Position numbers and translations under genes: made by a program. The notes beneath the pieces were generated by a model. That model was not told the origin of the DNA and did not search any database. It saw only the letters and a list, made by a program, of their open reading frames with translations. 64,000 nucleotides of DNA, from contig NZ_JAGPYQ010000001.1 in assembly GCF_018070025.1 (NCBI RefSeq), positions 2,418,001 to 2,482,000 on the forward strand. The letters are read 5' to 3'. This document shows, one piece after another, positions 24,302-32,722 of this stretch. The stretch comes from Streptomyces liliiviolaceus (GTDB taxonomy: Bacteria > Actinomycetota > Actinomycetes > Streptomycetales > Streptomycetaceae). How positions within the stretch are numbered: the stretch's first letter is position 1; every line of letters starts with the position of its first letter.

Positions 24302-24846
24302 TGCCCCGGTCGACCGTGGCGGCCGTACAGCGTAAGCGCCCGTGCCAGCAGGCCCAGCGCGAGCGTGCACAGCGCGGCCCGTACGACGTTCCAGGCCACC
24401 CACGGGTCCTCGAACTCCTCGCGCACGGACGCCGGGTCGGCCGTCGTCGCCGGATCCCCGGCGTCCATGAGGGCGTCGTTCAGCGGGATGTTCACGGCGA
24501 CGGTGAACAGGAACGCCAGCCCGTACGCGACGAGCGCCCCGAAGACCCACCCGCGCACCCGCGGTGAGCCGCGCAACTGCCAGGCACAGACCGCCGTCAG
24601 CAGCAGCGCGCCGAGGAAGCTCAGGAAGAACACCGGGTTCTGGATGGCGTCGTTGATGTTCTGCATGACCTCGACGTACACCCGGTCGTCGCTGCGGGCC
24701 AGCGCCGGCATGATGCTGCACGCGAACGCGTAGAACAGCCCGGCGATCAGCCCCATGGCCACCGTGGCCGCGATCAGCACACCTCCGGCGGACCCGCCCC
24801 GTTTCCCGCCGCTCTCCACCGTCTTGTTCCCCGTGTCGGTCGTCAT
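24292..24846 (-). CDS. DUF1772 (anthrone oxygenase family) membrane protein
   Basis: A 184-residue protein with four hydrophobic segments: AATVAMGLIAGLFYAFACSIMPAL, PVFFLSFLGALLLTAVCA, GALVAYGLAFLFTVAVNIPLNDAL and VVRAALCTLALGLLARAL. The conserved FYAF...MP and VNIPLND motifs define DUF1772. Some members are linked to anthrone oxidation, but most Streptomyces copies have no known role. It is convergent with nnaR, with a short repeat between the stops. Confidence 0.88.
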   Translation of the reverse strand: MTTDTGNKTVESGGKRGGSAGGVLIAATVAMGLIAGLFYAFACSIMPALARSDDRVYVEVMQNINDAIQNPVFFLSFLGALLLTAVCAWQLRGSPRVRGWVFGALVAYGLAFLFTVAVNIPLNDALMDAGDPATTADPASVREEFEDPWVAWNVVRAALCTLALGLLARALTLYGRHGRPGHQG

Positions 24847-25156
24847 GCCGTCGAGTCAAGCGCCGGGCGGTACCCGGACGACATGGTTCGGACGCGCACC
24901 GGCATAAGCGGACGTCCAACGCCCGCCCGGTGCGGGGCCGGTGGCCGGGAGGCGCGGGCGGGTACGGAGCGGCGTGGGGCTTCACGCCGCGCGCGGGGGA
25001 AGGCACTGTAGGAGTACGAGCCCTGCGCGGCCCCCTCAAGGGCCCCGCGCGGCCCTCTCACGCACCCCCACCCCACGAACTCCCGCGAACTCCCACGACC
25101 TCCCGCGATCCCTCACCGGCCCCTCCTGGCGGCAACCCCAAGGCGGTGACAGGCAC
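24847..25156. other. Intergenic region without recognised gene
   Basis: 310 bases between the divergent DUF1772 and CGNR genes. It holds promoters by position only; I could not place -10/-35 boxes. From about 25077 there are short direct repeats of CGAACTCCCG / CGACCTCCCG type with 10-12 bp spacing. Confidence 0.5.
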
Positions 25157-25750
25157 ATGGCACTGGGCACGGCCACGGCCCCGTACGAGCTGCGGTTCGA
25201 CTCCGGGCGGATCTGTCTCGATCTCCTGGCGACCACGCACCCCGAGGAACGGCTCGACTCGGCCGAGCCGCTACGGGCCTGGATCACCGGATCCGGACTC
25301 GTCCCGGCGGGCACGCCCCTCGCGTCGGCCGACTCCTCCTGGATCATGGACTTCCGTGAACTACGCGGCCATATAGGACAGTTGGTGCGCCAGGAGCCGT
25401 CCCGGGACGCGCGGCCCTTCGCCGTCGCGCTGGCCCGGGTCAACGAACTCGCCCGCGCCGCACCGCCCGTACCCTTGGCGGTGTGGGACGCGGGCGGCTC
25501 GCTCGTACGCGCCCTGTGCTCCCCGCCGACCTGCGCGGCGCTCCTCGCGGCGGTCGCCCGTGACACGGTGGAGCTCCTCACGGATCCGGCGGCCCGCGCG
25601 AGCATCCGGCAGTGTGAGGGAGACAACTGCCCCATCGTCTACCTGGATACGTCCAGAGGGCGTCGTCGCAGGTGGTGCTCCAGTGAGGTGTGCGGAAACC
25701 GTGAGCGGGTGGCCAGGCACCGGCGCAGAGCAGCCCTCGCACGGGCTTAG
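25157..25750 (+). CDS. CGNR zinc-finger / ABATE domain transcriptional regulator
   Basis: A 197-residue protein. The N-terminal part begins with RFDSGRICLDLLAT, typical of the ABATE domain (putative stress-induced regulators). The C-terminal CGNR finger is seen as CEGDNCPIVYLDTSRGRRRRWCSSEVCGNR with paired cysteines (C-x4-C ... C-x4-C) and the family's name motif CGNR. ATG at 25157 is chosen because the conserved domain starts within ten residues; upstream in-frame sequence is not conserved-looking. DNA-binding cytoplasmic regulator; its targets are unknown. Confidence 0.88.
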   Translation: MALGTATAPYELRFDSGRICLDLLATTHPEERLDSAEPLRAWITGSGLVPAGTPLASADSSWIMDFRELRGHIGQLVRQEPSRDARPFAVALARVNELARAAPPVPLAVWDAGGSLVRALCSPPTCAALLAAVARDTVELLTDPAARASIRQCEGDNCPIVYLDTSRGRRRRWCSSEVCGNRERVARHRRRAALARA

Positions 25751-25837
25751 GATCTGCCGTGGATCCCTCGTGAAGCACTTGTGGAGCAGATGAGGAGGAG
25801 AAATCCTCACGGTCCCCACAAAGAATTCCATTCACTT

Positions 25838-25864
25838 TGAACAGCGCAACGCCCGCACCCGTAT
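25838..25864 (+). promoter_or_regulatory. Possible ECF sigma promoter (autoregulation)
   Basis: TGAAC-N17-CGTAT with the AAC (-35) and CGT (-10) elements of ECF sigma promoters, 50 bases upstream of the sigma gene. ECF sigma factors of this type usually transcribe their own operon. Confidence 0.45.
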
Positions 25865-25913
25865 CCGGAGATGAGCGACCGACTGGGGGATCCCCCGGAC
25901 ACCGGAGGTAGGC

Positions 25914-26489
25914 GTGCGCAAGGATTCCGCCGTGGCCGATGAACGATCGCCGAGGGCCCGACATCGCATGTCCCAGCCCTCGGAACCCGACGAGGAGCTG
26001 ATGCGTGCGCTGTACCGGGAACACGCGGGGCCCCTGCTCGCCTATGTGCTGCGGCTGGTCGCCGGGGACCGGCAGCGGGCGGAGGACGTCGTGCAGGAGA
26101 CGCTCATCCGCGCGTGGAAGAACGCCGGTCAGCTCAACCGAGCGACTGGTTCGGTACGCCCCTGGCTGGTGACGGTCGCTCGGCGCATCGTCATCGACGG
26201 GCACCGCAGCCGGCAGGCCCGGCCGCAGGAGGTGGACCCGTCGCCGCTGGAGGTCATTCCCGCGGAGGACGAGATCGACAAGGCGTTGTGGCTGATGACA
26301 CTCTCTGACGCGCTCGACGACCTGACCCCCGCCCACCGGGAGGTACTGGTCGAGACGTACTTCAAGGGGCGTACCGTAAACGAGGCCGCCGAAACCCTGG
26401 GGATACCCAGCGGCACGGTGCGCTCACGGGTGTTCTATGCCCTGCGTTCGATGAAGCTCGCACTGGAGGAGCGGGGGGTGACGGCATGA
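25914..26489 (+). CDS. ECF RNA polymerase sigma factor (SigL/SigK-like)
   Basis: A 191-residue group IV sigma factor. Region 2 (residues ~25-90): ELMRALYREHAGPLLAYVLRLVAGDRQRAEDVVQETLIRAWKN, with the core-binding DVVQE motif. Region 4 (~125-180): LTPAHREVLVETYFKGRTVNEAAETLGIPSGTVRSRVFYALRSMK. No other domain is present. GTG at 25914 has GGAGGT seven bases upstream. The stop overlaps the anti-sigma start (ATGA), so the pair is coupled. Closest in style to mycobacterial SigL/SigK with RskA/RslA partners. Signal unknown. Confidence 0.93.
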   Translation: MRKDSAVADERSPRARHRMSQPSEPDEELMRALYREHAGPLLAYVLRLVAGDRQRAEDVVQETLIRAWKNAGQLNRATGSVRPWLVTVARRIVIDGHRSRQARPQEVDPSPLEVIPAEDEIDKALWLMTLSDALDDLTPAHREVLVETYFKGRTVNEAAETLGIPSGTVRSRVFYALRSMKLALEERGVTA

Positions 26490-27301
26490 GCACATACGGG
26501 GGATACGGAACGGGTAGTCCTGGACCCATGCAAAGTTCGCAAGGGCAGGGCGATCTGCACGAGACGGTAGGGGCCTACGCGCTGGGCATCCTCGACGACG
26601 CCGAAGCCACCGAGTTCGAGGCGCATCTCGCCACCTGCGAGTGGTGCGGGCAGCAGCTCGACGAACTCGCGGGCATGGAGCCGATGCTCGCGGCCCTCGC
26701 GGATCTGCCGGGTACGCGGGGCACACCGGCCATCGGCGAGACACTGGCCGTCCGCCCGAGCCCACAGCTCTCCGACCGGCTGGTCGGCGAAGTGGTCGAG
26801 CGGCGCGTCAAGGCCAAGAAGAGCCGGCGCCTGTTCTTCGGGCTCGCCGCCTCGCTGATCATCGGCGGCCCGATCGCCGCGATCGCGGCCACCGGCGGCG
26901 GTGACACCGCGCAGGAGGCCAAGCCCCTGGCGTCGGTCAGCCCCGCCAAGCAGGTGTTCACCGACATGAAGGACAAGGTCCAGGCCACGGACGCGACCAC
27001 TCAGGTCAACGCCGCGGTCGGCATGGAGAGCAAGCCGTACGGCACGGGTGTCGCCCTGCAGCTGAAGAACGTCAAGGGCCCGCAGAAGTGCTCCCTGGTC
27101 GCCGTCAGCAAGAGCGGCGAGCGGGAGACGGCGACCACCTGGACCGTCCCGAAGTGGGGCTACGGAATCAAGGGCGCCGCCACCGAGCTGGCGAGGAACC
27201 CGCTCTACCTCCAGGGCGCCGTGGCGATGAGCGACGCCGACATCGACCACTTCGAGGTCGTCACCTTCGACGGCGACAAACTGGTCGAGGTCGACGCGTG
27301 A
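26486..27301 (+). CDS. Membrane zinc anti-sigma factor (RskA/RslA type)
   Basis: A 271-residue anti-sigma factor. The cytoplasmic zinc-associated motif is visible as His47-x3-Cys51-x2-Cys54 (HLATCEWC) after HETVGAYALGILDDAE. One membrane helix (residues ~113-132, FFGLAASLIIGGPIAAIAA) leads to an extracytoplasmic RskA-like domain of about 135 residues. It should hold the sigma factor at the membrane until a redox or cell-surface signal or proteolysis releases it. Start overlaps the sigma stop by four bases. The first 22 residues are Gly/Ser-rich. Confidence 0.92.
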   Translation: MSTYGGYGTGSPGPMQSSQGQGDLHETVGAYALGILDDAEATEFEAHLATCEWCGQQLDELAGMEPMLAALADLPGTRGTPAIGETLAVRPSPQLSDRLVGEVVERRVKAKKSRRLFFGLAASLIIGGPIAAIAATGGGDTAQEAKPLASVSPAKQVFTDMKDKVQATDATTQVNAAVGMESKPYGTGVALQLKNVKGPQKCSLVAVSKSGERETATTWTVPKWGYGIKGAATELARNPLYLQGAVAMSDADIDHFEVVTFDGDKLVEVDA

Positions 27302-27443
27302 GCCGGCCGGCGGAGTCGTCCGCGGGTCGGCGGGAAAGCCGGCGCGAAGCCGACCGGTAAGTGGATCAAGAGCGGAAACGTAGCCCGACGGGCTCCCCTT
27401 CGCGTACGGTTGACGGCTGCCATGCACGTCAGAAGGGGGCCCG

Positions 27444-29963
27444 GTGGCCGCTCAGGTTCAGCAGGAAATGGCGCTCGATCCGGTAGGCGACTCCGTACGC
27501 GACCGGGAGATCGGCGTCGAACAGGAACACCTCGACCGGGTGTACCAGCGTCTTGAGGAAAAGATCCACGAGGCGGAGTTCCTGATGAACGACGCCGCCC
27601 AGCGCGGCCAGGTCGGTACGCCCGGGGCACTCGCGGAGCGCGACGCGCAGGTGTTCCGGGCGGGGATCCATCTCAACCGCCTGAACAACGAGTTCGAGGA
27701 CTTCCTCTTCGGAAGGATCGACCTCCTCCAGGGCAAGGACGGCAAGAAGGGCCCGGACGGCGCGTACACGGCGGTGGAACCCGCCGAGGGAGCCGTCCGC
27801 CCCGACAACACCGCCGACATCGCGGAGACCCTCCACATCGGCCGCATCGGCGTCCTGGACGCCGAGTACGCGCCGCTGGTCATCGACTGGCGGGCCCCCG
27901 CGGCGGCGCCCTTCTACCGCTCCACCCCGGTCGACCCCGGCCGGGTCGTACGCCGCCGGGTCATCCGCTCCAAGGGCCGCAAGGTCCTCGGGGTCGAGGA
28001 CGACCTGATGCGCCCGGAGCTCAAGGCCACCCTCGCCGGGAACGAACTCCCGGTGATCGGCGACGGCGCCCTGATGGCCGCCCTGGGCCAGGCCCGCAGC
28101 CACACCATGCGCGACATCGTCGCCTCCATCCAGGCCGAGCAGGACCTGGTCATCCGGGCCCCCGCCGCGTCCGTCACGTACGTGGAGGGCGGCCCCGGCA
28201 CCGGCAAGACCGCGGTGGCCCTGCACCGGGCCGCCTACCTGCTCTACCAGGACCGCAGACGGTACGCGGGCGGCATCCTGATCGTCTCGCCCACGCCCCT
28301 GCTGGTCGCGTACACCGAGGGCGTCCTGCCGTCCCTCGGCGAGGAGGGCCAGGTCGCCATCCGCGCGGTCGGCTCCCTGGTCGACGGCGCCGAGGCCACC
28401 CAGTACGACGCACCCGCCGTCGCCCGTGCCAAGGGCTCGTACCGGATGCTCAAGGTGCTGCGGCAGGCGGCGCGCGGGGCACTGGAGACGCCGGGCGCGC
28501 CCGGCGGGAACAGCGCCTCCGCCCCGGCCGGGCAGCACTCGTCCGGACAGCCTTCGTCCGGACAGGTCTCGTCCGGACAGCTCTCGTTCGGCGACGAGGG
28601 TGAGGACGGCGAGGAGGGCGACGGGACCGGTACGCGGGCCCCCGCCGTCACGCCCACCCGGCTCCGTGTCGTCGCCTTCGGGCGCCGGCTGGAACTGGAG
28701 GCGCCCGAGCTGGACCGCATCCGCAGCAACGCGCTCTCCGGGACCGCGCCCGTGAACCTGCTGCGCCCGCGCGCCCGCAAGCTGCTGCTCGACGCCCTCT
28801 GGTCGCGCTCCGGCGCCGGATCCCGGCACACCGACCCCGAGCTGGCCGCCGAACTGCGCTCGTCGTTCGACGAGGACGTCAGCTCCGAGGACGACTTCAT
28901 CGCCTTCCTCGACGCCTGGTGGCCCGAGCTGACCCCGCGCGCCGTCCTGGCGGCGATGGCCGACGAGCGGCGCCTCGGGCGCTGGGCGCGGCGGATCCTC
29001 AACCCCGGCGAGGTGCGCCGGGTGGCCCGCTCCCTCAAGCGCGACGGGCTCTCCGTGCACGACGTGGCCATGCTCGACGAACTGGAGGCGATCGTCGGCA
29101 CCCCGACCCGCCCCCGCAAGAAGCGCGACCTCGACCCCCTCGACCAGCTGACGGGCCTGGAGGAGCTCATGCCCCAGCGCGAGGAGACACAGCGCGAGCG
29201 GGCCGAACGGCTGGCCCAGGAGCGTACGGAGTACGCGCACGTCATCGTCGACGAGGCGCAGGACCTCACGCCCATGCAGTGGCGCATGATCGGCCGCCGC
29301 GGCCGGCACGCCACCTGGACGGTCGTCGGCGACCCCGCCCAGTCGTCCTGGTCGCACCCCGACGAGGCCGCCGAGGCCCGTGACGAGGCCCTCGGCAGCC
29401 GCCCGCGCCGCCGCTTCACGCTCACCGTGAACTACCGCAACCCGGCCGAGATCGCCTCGCTCGCCGCCAAGGTGCTGGCGCTCGCCATGCCCGGCTCCGA
29501 GTCGCCGCGCGCGGTCCGCTCGACGGGCGTGCAGCCCCGGTTCGTCACGGCGGTGCCTGCGGCGGGCTCGGCGGGCGGTGCGACGGGCGGCGCCGCGGGC
29601 GGTCAGGGCTCCGGAGGCGCGCGGGAGGCCCTGTCGAAGACCGTGCGGGAGGAGGCCGCCCGGCTGCTCGACCAGGTCGACGGCACGGTCGGCGTCGTCG
29701 TCGCCATGAACCGGCGCGGCGAGGCCGCACGCTGGCTCGCCGGGCTCGGCGACCGCGTGGTGGCCCTCGGCAGCCTGGAGGCCAAGGGCCTGGAGTACGA
29801 CGCCACGGTGGTCGTCTCGCCCGCGGAGATCGCCGACGAGTCGCCGGCCGGGCTGCGGGTCCTGTACGTGGCCCTGACCCGGGCCACCCAGCAGCTCACC
29901 ATCGTCTCGGCGGCCCGCGACGAGCCGGACGCGGACGGGGTACCGGATCTGCTGCGGGACTGA
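27444..29963 (+). CDS. HelD-like RNA polymerase recycling ATPase (UvrD/Rep superfamily)
   Basis: An 839-residue superfamily-1 ATPase of the actinobacterial HelD/HelR group. The N-terminal coiled coil (EQEHLDRVYQRLEEKIHEAEFLM) is the arm that enters the RNA polymerase secondary channel. Walker A GGPGTGKT at ~249-256, Walker B DEAQDLTPMQW at ~602, and the C-terminal motifs LEAKGLEYDATVV and YVALTRA are present. It removes stalled nucleic acid or rifamycin from RNA polymerase; HelR relatives give rifampicin tolerance. An acidic insert with SSGQ repeats lies at ~365-392. GTG at 27444 has AGAAGGGGG upstream. I saw no rifamycin-associated element before it. Confidence 0.9.
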   Translation: MAAQVQQEMALDPVGDSVRDREIGVEQEHLDRVYQRLEEKIHEAEFLMNDAAQRGQVGTPGALAERDAQVFRAGIHLNRLNNEFEDFLFGRIDLLQGKDGKKGPDGAYTAVEPAEGAVRPDNTADIAETLHIGRIGVLDAEYAPLVIDWRAPAAAPFYRSTPVDPGRVVRRRVIRSKGRKVLGVEDDLMRPELKATLAGNELPVIGDGALMAALGQARSHTMRDIVASIQAEQDLVIRAPAASVTYVEGGPGTGKTAVALHRAAYLLYQDRRRYAGGILIVSPTPLLVAYTEGVLPSLGEEGQVAIRAVGSLVDGAEATQYDAPAVARAKGSYRMLKVLRQAARGALETPGAPGGNSASAPAGQHSSGQPSSGQVSSGQLSFGDEGEDGEEGDGTGTRAPAVTPTRLRVVAFGRRLELEAPELDRIRSNALSGTAPVNLLRPRARKLLLDALWSRSGAGSRHTDPELAAELRSSFDEDVSSEDDFIAFLDAWWPELTPRAVLAAMADERRLGRWARRILNPGEVRRVARSLKRDGLSVHDVAMLDELEAIVGTPTRPRKKRDLDPLDQLTGLEELMPQREETQRERAERLAQERTEYAHVIVDEAQDLTPMQWRMIGRRGRHATWTVVGDPAQSSWSHPDEAAEARDEALGSRPRRRFTLTVNYRNPAEIASLAAKVLALAMPGSESPRAVRSTGVQPRFVTAVPAAGSAGGATGGAAGGQGSGGAREALSKTVREEAARLLDQVDGTVGVVVAMNRRGEAARWLAGLGDRVVALGSLEAKGLEYDATVVVSPAEIADESPAGLRVLYVALTRATQQLTIVSAARDEPDADGVPDLLRD
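28539..28598 (+). repeat. 15-bp in-frame tandem repeat in HelD-like gene
   Basis: TCGTCCGGACAG plus three variable bases at 28539, 28554 and 28569, with a degenerate fourth copy at 28584. Encodes SSGQ(P/V/L) units in a hydrophilic insert. Confidence 0.75.
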
Positions 29964-30119
29964 GCGGGGCTGCCGAGGGACTGAGCGGGGCTGAGAGGGA
30001 CTGCCGAGGGGCTGGGCGGGCGTGAGCGGACCTGTTCCGGACCGGGGCCCGTGAATCGCGGGGCCCGTCCCGGTGAACCGCCGGGCCCGTCCGCGTAAAG
30101 CTTCCCTGTGAACCCACGG
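29964..30119. other. Repetitive intergenic stretch after HelD-like gene
   Basis: No gene seen. GACTGAGCGGGGCTG occurs twice and a GACTGCCGAGGGGCTG variant follows, with a 20-21 bp period from the gene's stop onward. Then GGGCCCGT occurs three times around 30045-30093. Confidence 0.55.
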
Positions 30120-30123
30120 TGCG

Positions 30124-30150
30124 GGAATTGCCTTACGGGGATCGTTTGTT
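30124..30150 (+). promoter_or_regulatory. Possible ECF (SigR/SigE-like) promoter for small RNA
   Basis: GGAAT at 30124 and GTT at 30148 are 19 bases apart, close to the SigR form GGAAT-N18/19-GTT. It would start a transcript near 30157. Confidence 0.3.
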
Positions 30151-30156
30151 ACCTTT

Positions 30157-30314
30157 GACGTGACACCGGCCCGATCCAAGCCCCCGGGCCCAACCTTCGT
30201 CGCTACGAGCGACCACTTGCCGCGAGGCGAGCATGGCGGGTCGGTGTCATTGAACGTCAGCGACTGCAGCAGTCGTACGGCAGAGGTCCACGTCACCCGG
30301 TGACGTGGACCTCT
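30157..30314 (+). ncRNA. Candidate small RNA ending in strong terminator
   Basis: There is no convincing protein in this ~160-base stretch between the HelD-like gene and malic enzyme, yet it ends in one of the strongest intrinsic terminators of the window (30282-30316). The HelD-like stop is over 300 bases away, so the terminator more likely ends an independent short transcript. A possible ECF promoter lies just upstream. The 5' end is a guess. Confidence 0.4.
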
Positions 30315-30316
30315 TT
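30282..30316 (+). terminator. Intrinsic terminator
   Basis: 15-bp perfect stem AGAGGTCCACGTCAC / GTGACGTGGACCTCT, 3-base loop, followed by TTT. Confidence 0.88.
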
Positions 30317-30404
30317 CGTGGTGAACAAAAGGTTCGCAATCCGGGGCGGCTACCACGTACTCCGCGGTAGGTGCGACGATCGGACGGCAAACCCGCGAAC
30401 CAGC

Positions 30405-30416
30405 AGTACTAGTACT
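30405..30416. promoter_or_regulatory. Palindrome upstream of malic enzyme
   Basis: AGTACTAGTACT, a perfect 12-bp palindrome, 43 bases before the malic enzyme start; the half element AGCAGTACT recurs at about 30426. AT content is high for this genome, so it may be a regulator site or part of the promoter. Confidence 0.35.
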
Positions 30417-30459
30417 CGCAGCACTAGCAGTACTTCGGTGAAAGCAGAGGAAGTCGGCC

Positions 30460-31875
30460 ATGGCAACGGCGCCCAGCGTCTCCTACTCGATCACGGTCCG
30501 GTTGGAGGTGCCCGCGAGCGGAACCGCGGTCTCCCAGATCACCACCGCCGTGGAGTCCAGCGGAGGCTCGGTGACCGGCCTCGACGTGACGGCCTCCGGC
30601 CACGAGAAGCTCCGTATCGACGTCACCATCGCGGCGTCCTCCACGAAGCACTCGGAAGAGATCGTCGAGCAGCTGCGCGGCATCGAGGACGTCACGCTCG
30701 GCAAGGTCTCCGACCGTACGTTCCTGATGCACCTCGGCGGCAAGATCGAGATGGCGTCCAAGCACCCCATCCGCAACCGTGACGACCTCTCGATGATCTA
30801 CACGCCCGGTGTGGCCCGGGTCTGCATGGCGATCGCCGAGAACCCCGAGGACGCCCGCCGTCTGACCATCAAGCGCAACTCGGTGGCGGTCGTCACCGAC
30901 GGCTCGGCGGTGCTGGGCCTCGGCAACATCGGCCCGAAGGCCGCCCTGCCGGTGATGGAGGGCAAGGCCGCGCTCTTCAAGCGGTTCGCCGGGATCGACG
31001 CCTGGCCGCTGTGCCTGGACACGCAGGACACCGACGCGATCGTGGAGATCGTCAAGGCGATCGCCCCCGGCTTCGCGGGCATCAACCTGGAGGACATCTC
31101 CGCCCCGCGCTGCTTCGAGATCGAGGCCCGTCTGCGCGAGGCCCTGGACATCCCCGTCTTCCACGACGACCAGCACGGCACGGCGATCGTCGTCCTCGCC
31201 TCGCTCACGAACGCGCTGCGCGTGACCGGCAAGTCCATCGGCGACATCCGCGTCGTCATGTCGGGCGCGGGCGCGGCCGGTACGGCCATCCTGAAACTGC
31301 TGCTCGCCGCGGGCGTCAAGCACGCCGTCGTGGCCGACATCCACGGTGTCGTGCACGCGGGCCGCGAGGACCTGGTGAAGGCCGCCGAGGACTCGCCGCT
31401 GCGGTGGATCGCCGACAACACCAACCCCGAGGGCGTCACGGGCACGCTCAAGCAGGCCGTGCGCGGCGCGGACGTCTTCATCGGCGTCTCCGCCCCGAAC
31501 GTGCTGGACGGCGACGACGTGGCCGCCATGGCCGACGGCGCGATCGTCTTCGCGCTCGCGAACCCCGACCCCGAGGTCGACCCGGGTGTCGCCCGGCAGA
31601 CCGCGGCGGTCGTGGCCACCGGTCGCTCGGACTTCCCGAACCAGATCAACAACGTGCTGGTCTTCCCGGGTGTCTTCCGCGGGCTCCTGGACGCGCAGTC
31701 CCGCACGGTCAACACCGAGATGATGCTTGCGGCCGCAACGGCGCTGGCGGAGGTCGTGACCGAGGACGAGCTCAACGCGAACTACATCATTCCCAGCGTC
31801 TTCAACGACAAGGTCGCGGGGGCGGTGGCGGGGGCGGTCCGCGACGCGGCGAAGGCGGCGGGCGTCACGGTCTGA
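30460..31875 (+). CDS. NAD-dependent malic enzyme with N-terminal ACT domain
   Basis: A 471-residue cytoplasmic enzyme: oxidative decarboxylation of malate to pyruvate. Residues ~7-85 form an ACT-like regulatory domain (SYSITVRLEVPASGTAVSQITTAVESSGG). The malic domain shows MIYTPGVARVCMAI, the metal-binding LEDISAPRCFEIE and VFHDDQHGTAIVVLA. The NAD-binding domain follows with SGAGAAGTAI. Length is normal for the bacterial ACT-type group. ATG at 30460 is preceded by GAGGAAG. It appears monocistronic; a long repeat-filled gap follows. Confidence 0.94.
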   Translation: MATAPSVSYSITVRLEVPASGTAVSQITTAVESSGGSVTGLDVTASGHEKLRIDVTIAASSTKHSEEIVEQLRGIEDVTLGKVSDRTFLMHLGGKIEMASKHPIRNRDDLSMIYTPGVARVCMAIAENPEDARRLTIKRNSVAVVTDGSAVLGLGNIGPKAALPVMEGKAALFKRFAGIDAWPLCLDTQDTDAIVEIVKAIAPGFAGINLEDISAPRCFEIEARLREALDIPVFHDDQHGTAIVVLASLTNALRVTGKSIGDIRVVMSGAGAAGTAILKLLLAAGVKHAVVADIHGVVHAGREDLVKAAEDSPLRWIADNTNPEGVTGTLKQAVRGADVFIGVSAPNVLDGDDVAAMADGAIVFALANPDPEVDPGVARQTAAVVATGRSDFPNQINNVLVFPGVFRGLLDAQSRTVNTEMMLAAATALAEVVTEDELNANYIIPSVFNDKVAGAVAGAVRDAAKAAGVTV

Positions 31876-32722
31876 GCCCCCGTCCCACCGTCCCGGGGGC
31901 TCCGCCCCCAGCCCCCTCGTAGTTCCGTCTGCGGGCCCGGTGGGGGCTGGTCGCGCAGTTCCCCGCGCCCCTGAAGGGCGGGGCTGCGCCCCGGGCCCTC
32001 GTATCGCGCTTGCGCGCACGGGCCGGGAGTTTCGTCTGCGGGCCCGGTGGGGGCTGGTCGCGCAGTTCCCCGCGCCCCTGAAGGGCGGGGCTGCGCCCCG
32101 GGCCCTGCATCGCGCTTGCGCGCGGGGGGTGGAAGCTTTGTCTGCGGGCTCGGTGGGGGCTGGTCGCGCAGTTCCTCGCGCCCCTGAAGGGCGGGCTGCG
32201 CCCTCGCCCTCAAACACCGGTCGGCCTGAAAGGCAGGGGCGCAGCCCCGCCTTCCAGGGGCGCGGGGAACTGCGCGGCCCGCCCCCACCGGGCCGCGGAC
32301 GAAGGTCGGCGTCGTGGGGGTTCGGGGCGGAGCCCCGTAGAGGTGGCCGCTGTGACGGTCACCACCCCGCGCCCAAACCGGCGCGTCGCCGGACACAGGG
32401 CGCAAGCCCGCCTCTAGGGTGGCGGCCATGGCTCGGTCCCTGCGGGCCCACCAGGCCCTCACCGGCCCTGCGGTCCGCTGCCGGGAGCGGACGGAGCGTC
32501 ACCATTTCGAGGCCGTGGCGCTTTTCGTGTGACTCTCAGGGGTGCCGGATTGGCTTTCCCGCCGCAGGTGGGGGCAGGATGCGTCTTCGGGCGCGAGGGT
32601 CCGGCCACGGACCCGGGTCCGGGGACCGCCGAGGACCCTGGCAGCATCGGCTTCGACGTGCCCGATATGCGGCTCCGCCGCGTGGCACGCCTCAACGGCA
32701 AGAAGAACACGGGAGTAACAAC
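31876..32722. other. Long intergenic region between malic enzyme and hupA
   Basis: 847 bases with no recognised gene. The first half is repeat block B. The second half (32300-32722) must hold the hupA promoter; no clear boxes could be assigned. Confidence 0.6.
31927..32300. repeat. Intergenic GC-rich repeat block B
   Basis: Three direct copies of a ~106-bp unit start at 31927, 32034 and 32140 with GTCTGCGGG, each holding GGTGGGGGCTGGTCGCGCAG, GTTCCCCGCGCCCC (GTTCCTCG in the third) and GAAGGGCGGG. A fourth, inverted copy lies at about 32240-32300. The core is the same as in blocks A and C. Confidence 0.85.

Noticed and set aside
27301..27443. Rifamycin-associated element before the HelD-like gene
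   Set aside because: I looked for a palindromic element in this gap and found none resembling what I recall of it.
27429..30461. About 1000-codon minus-strand frame over the HelD-like gene
   Set aside because: Shadow of the helicase; no recognisable motif and runs through the intergenic terminator.
31927..32300. CRISPR array
   Set aside because: Units are ~106 bp, nearly identical throughout and without unique spacers; no cas genes.
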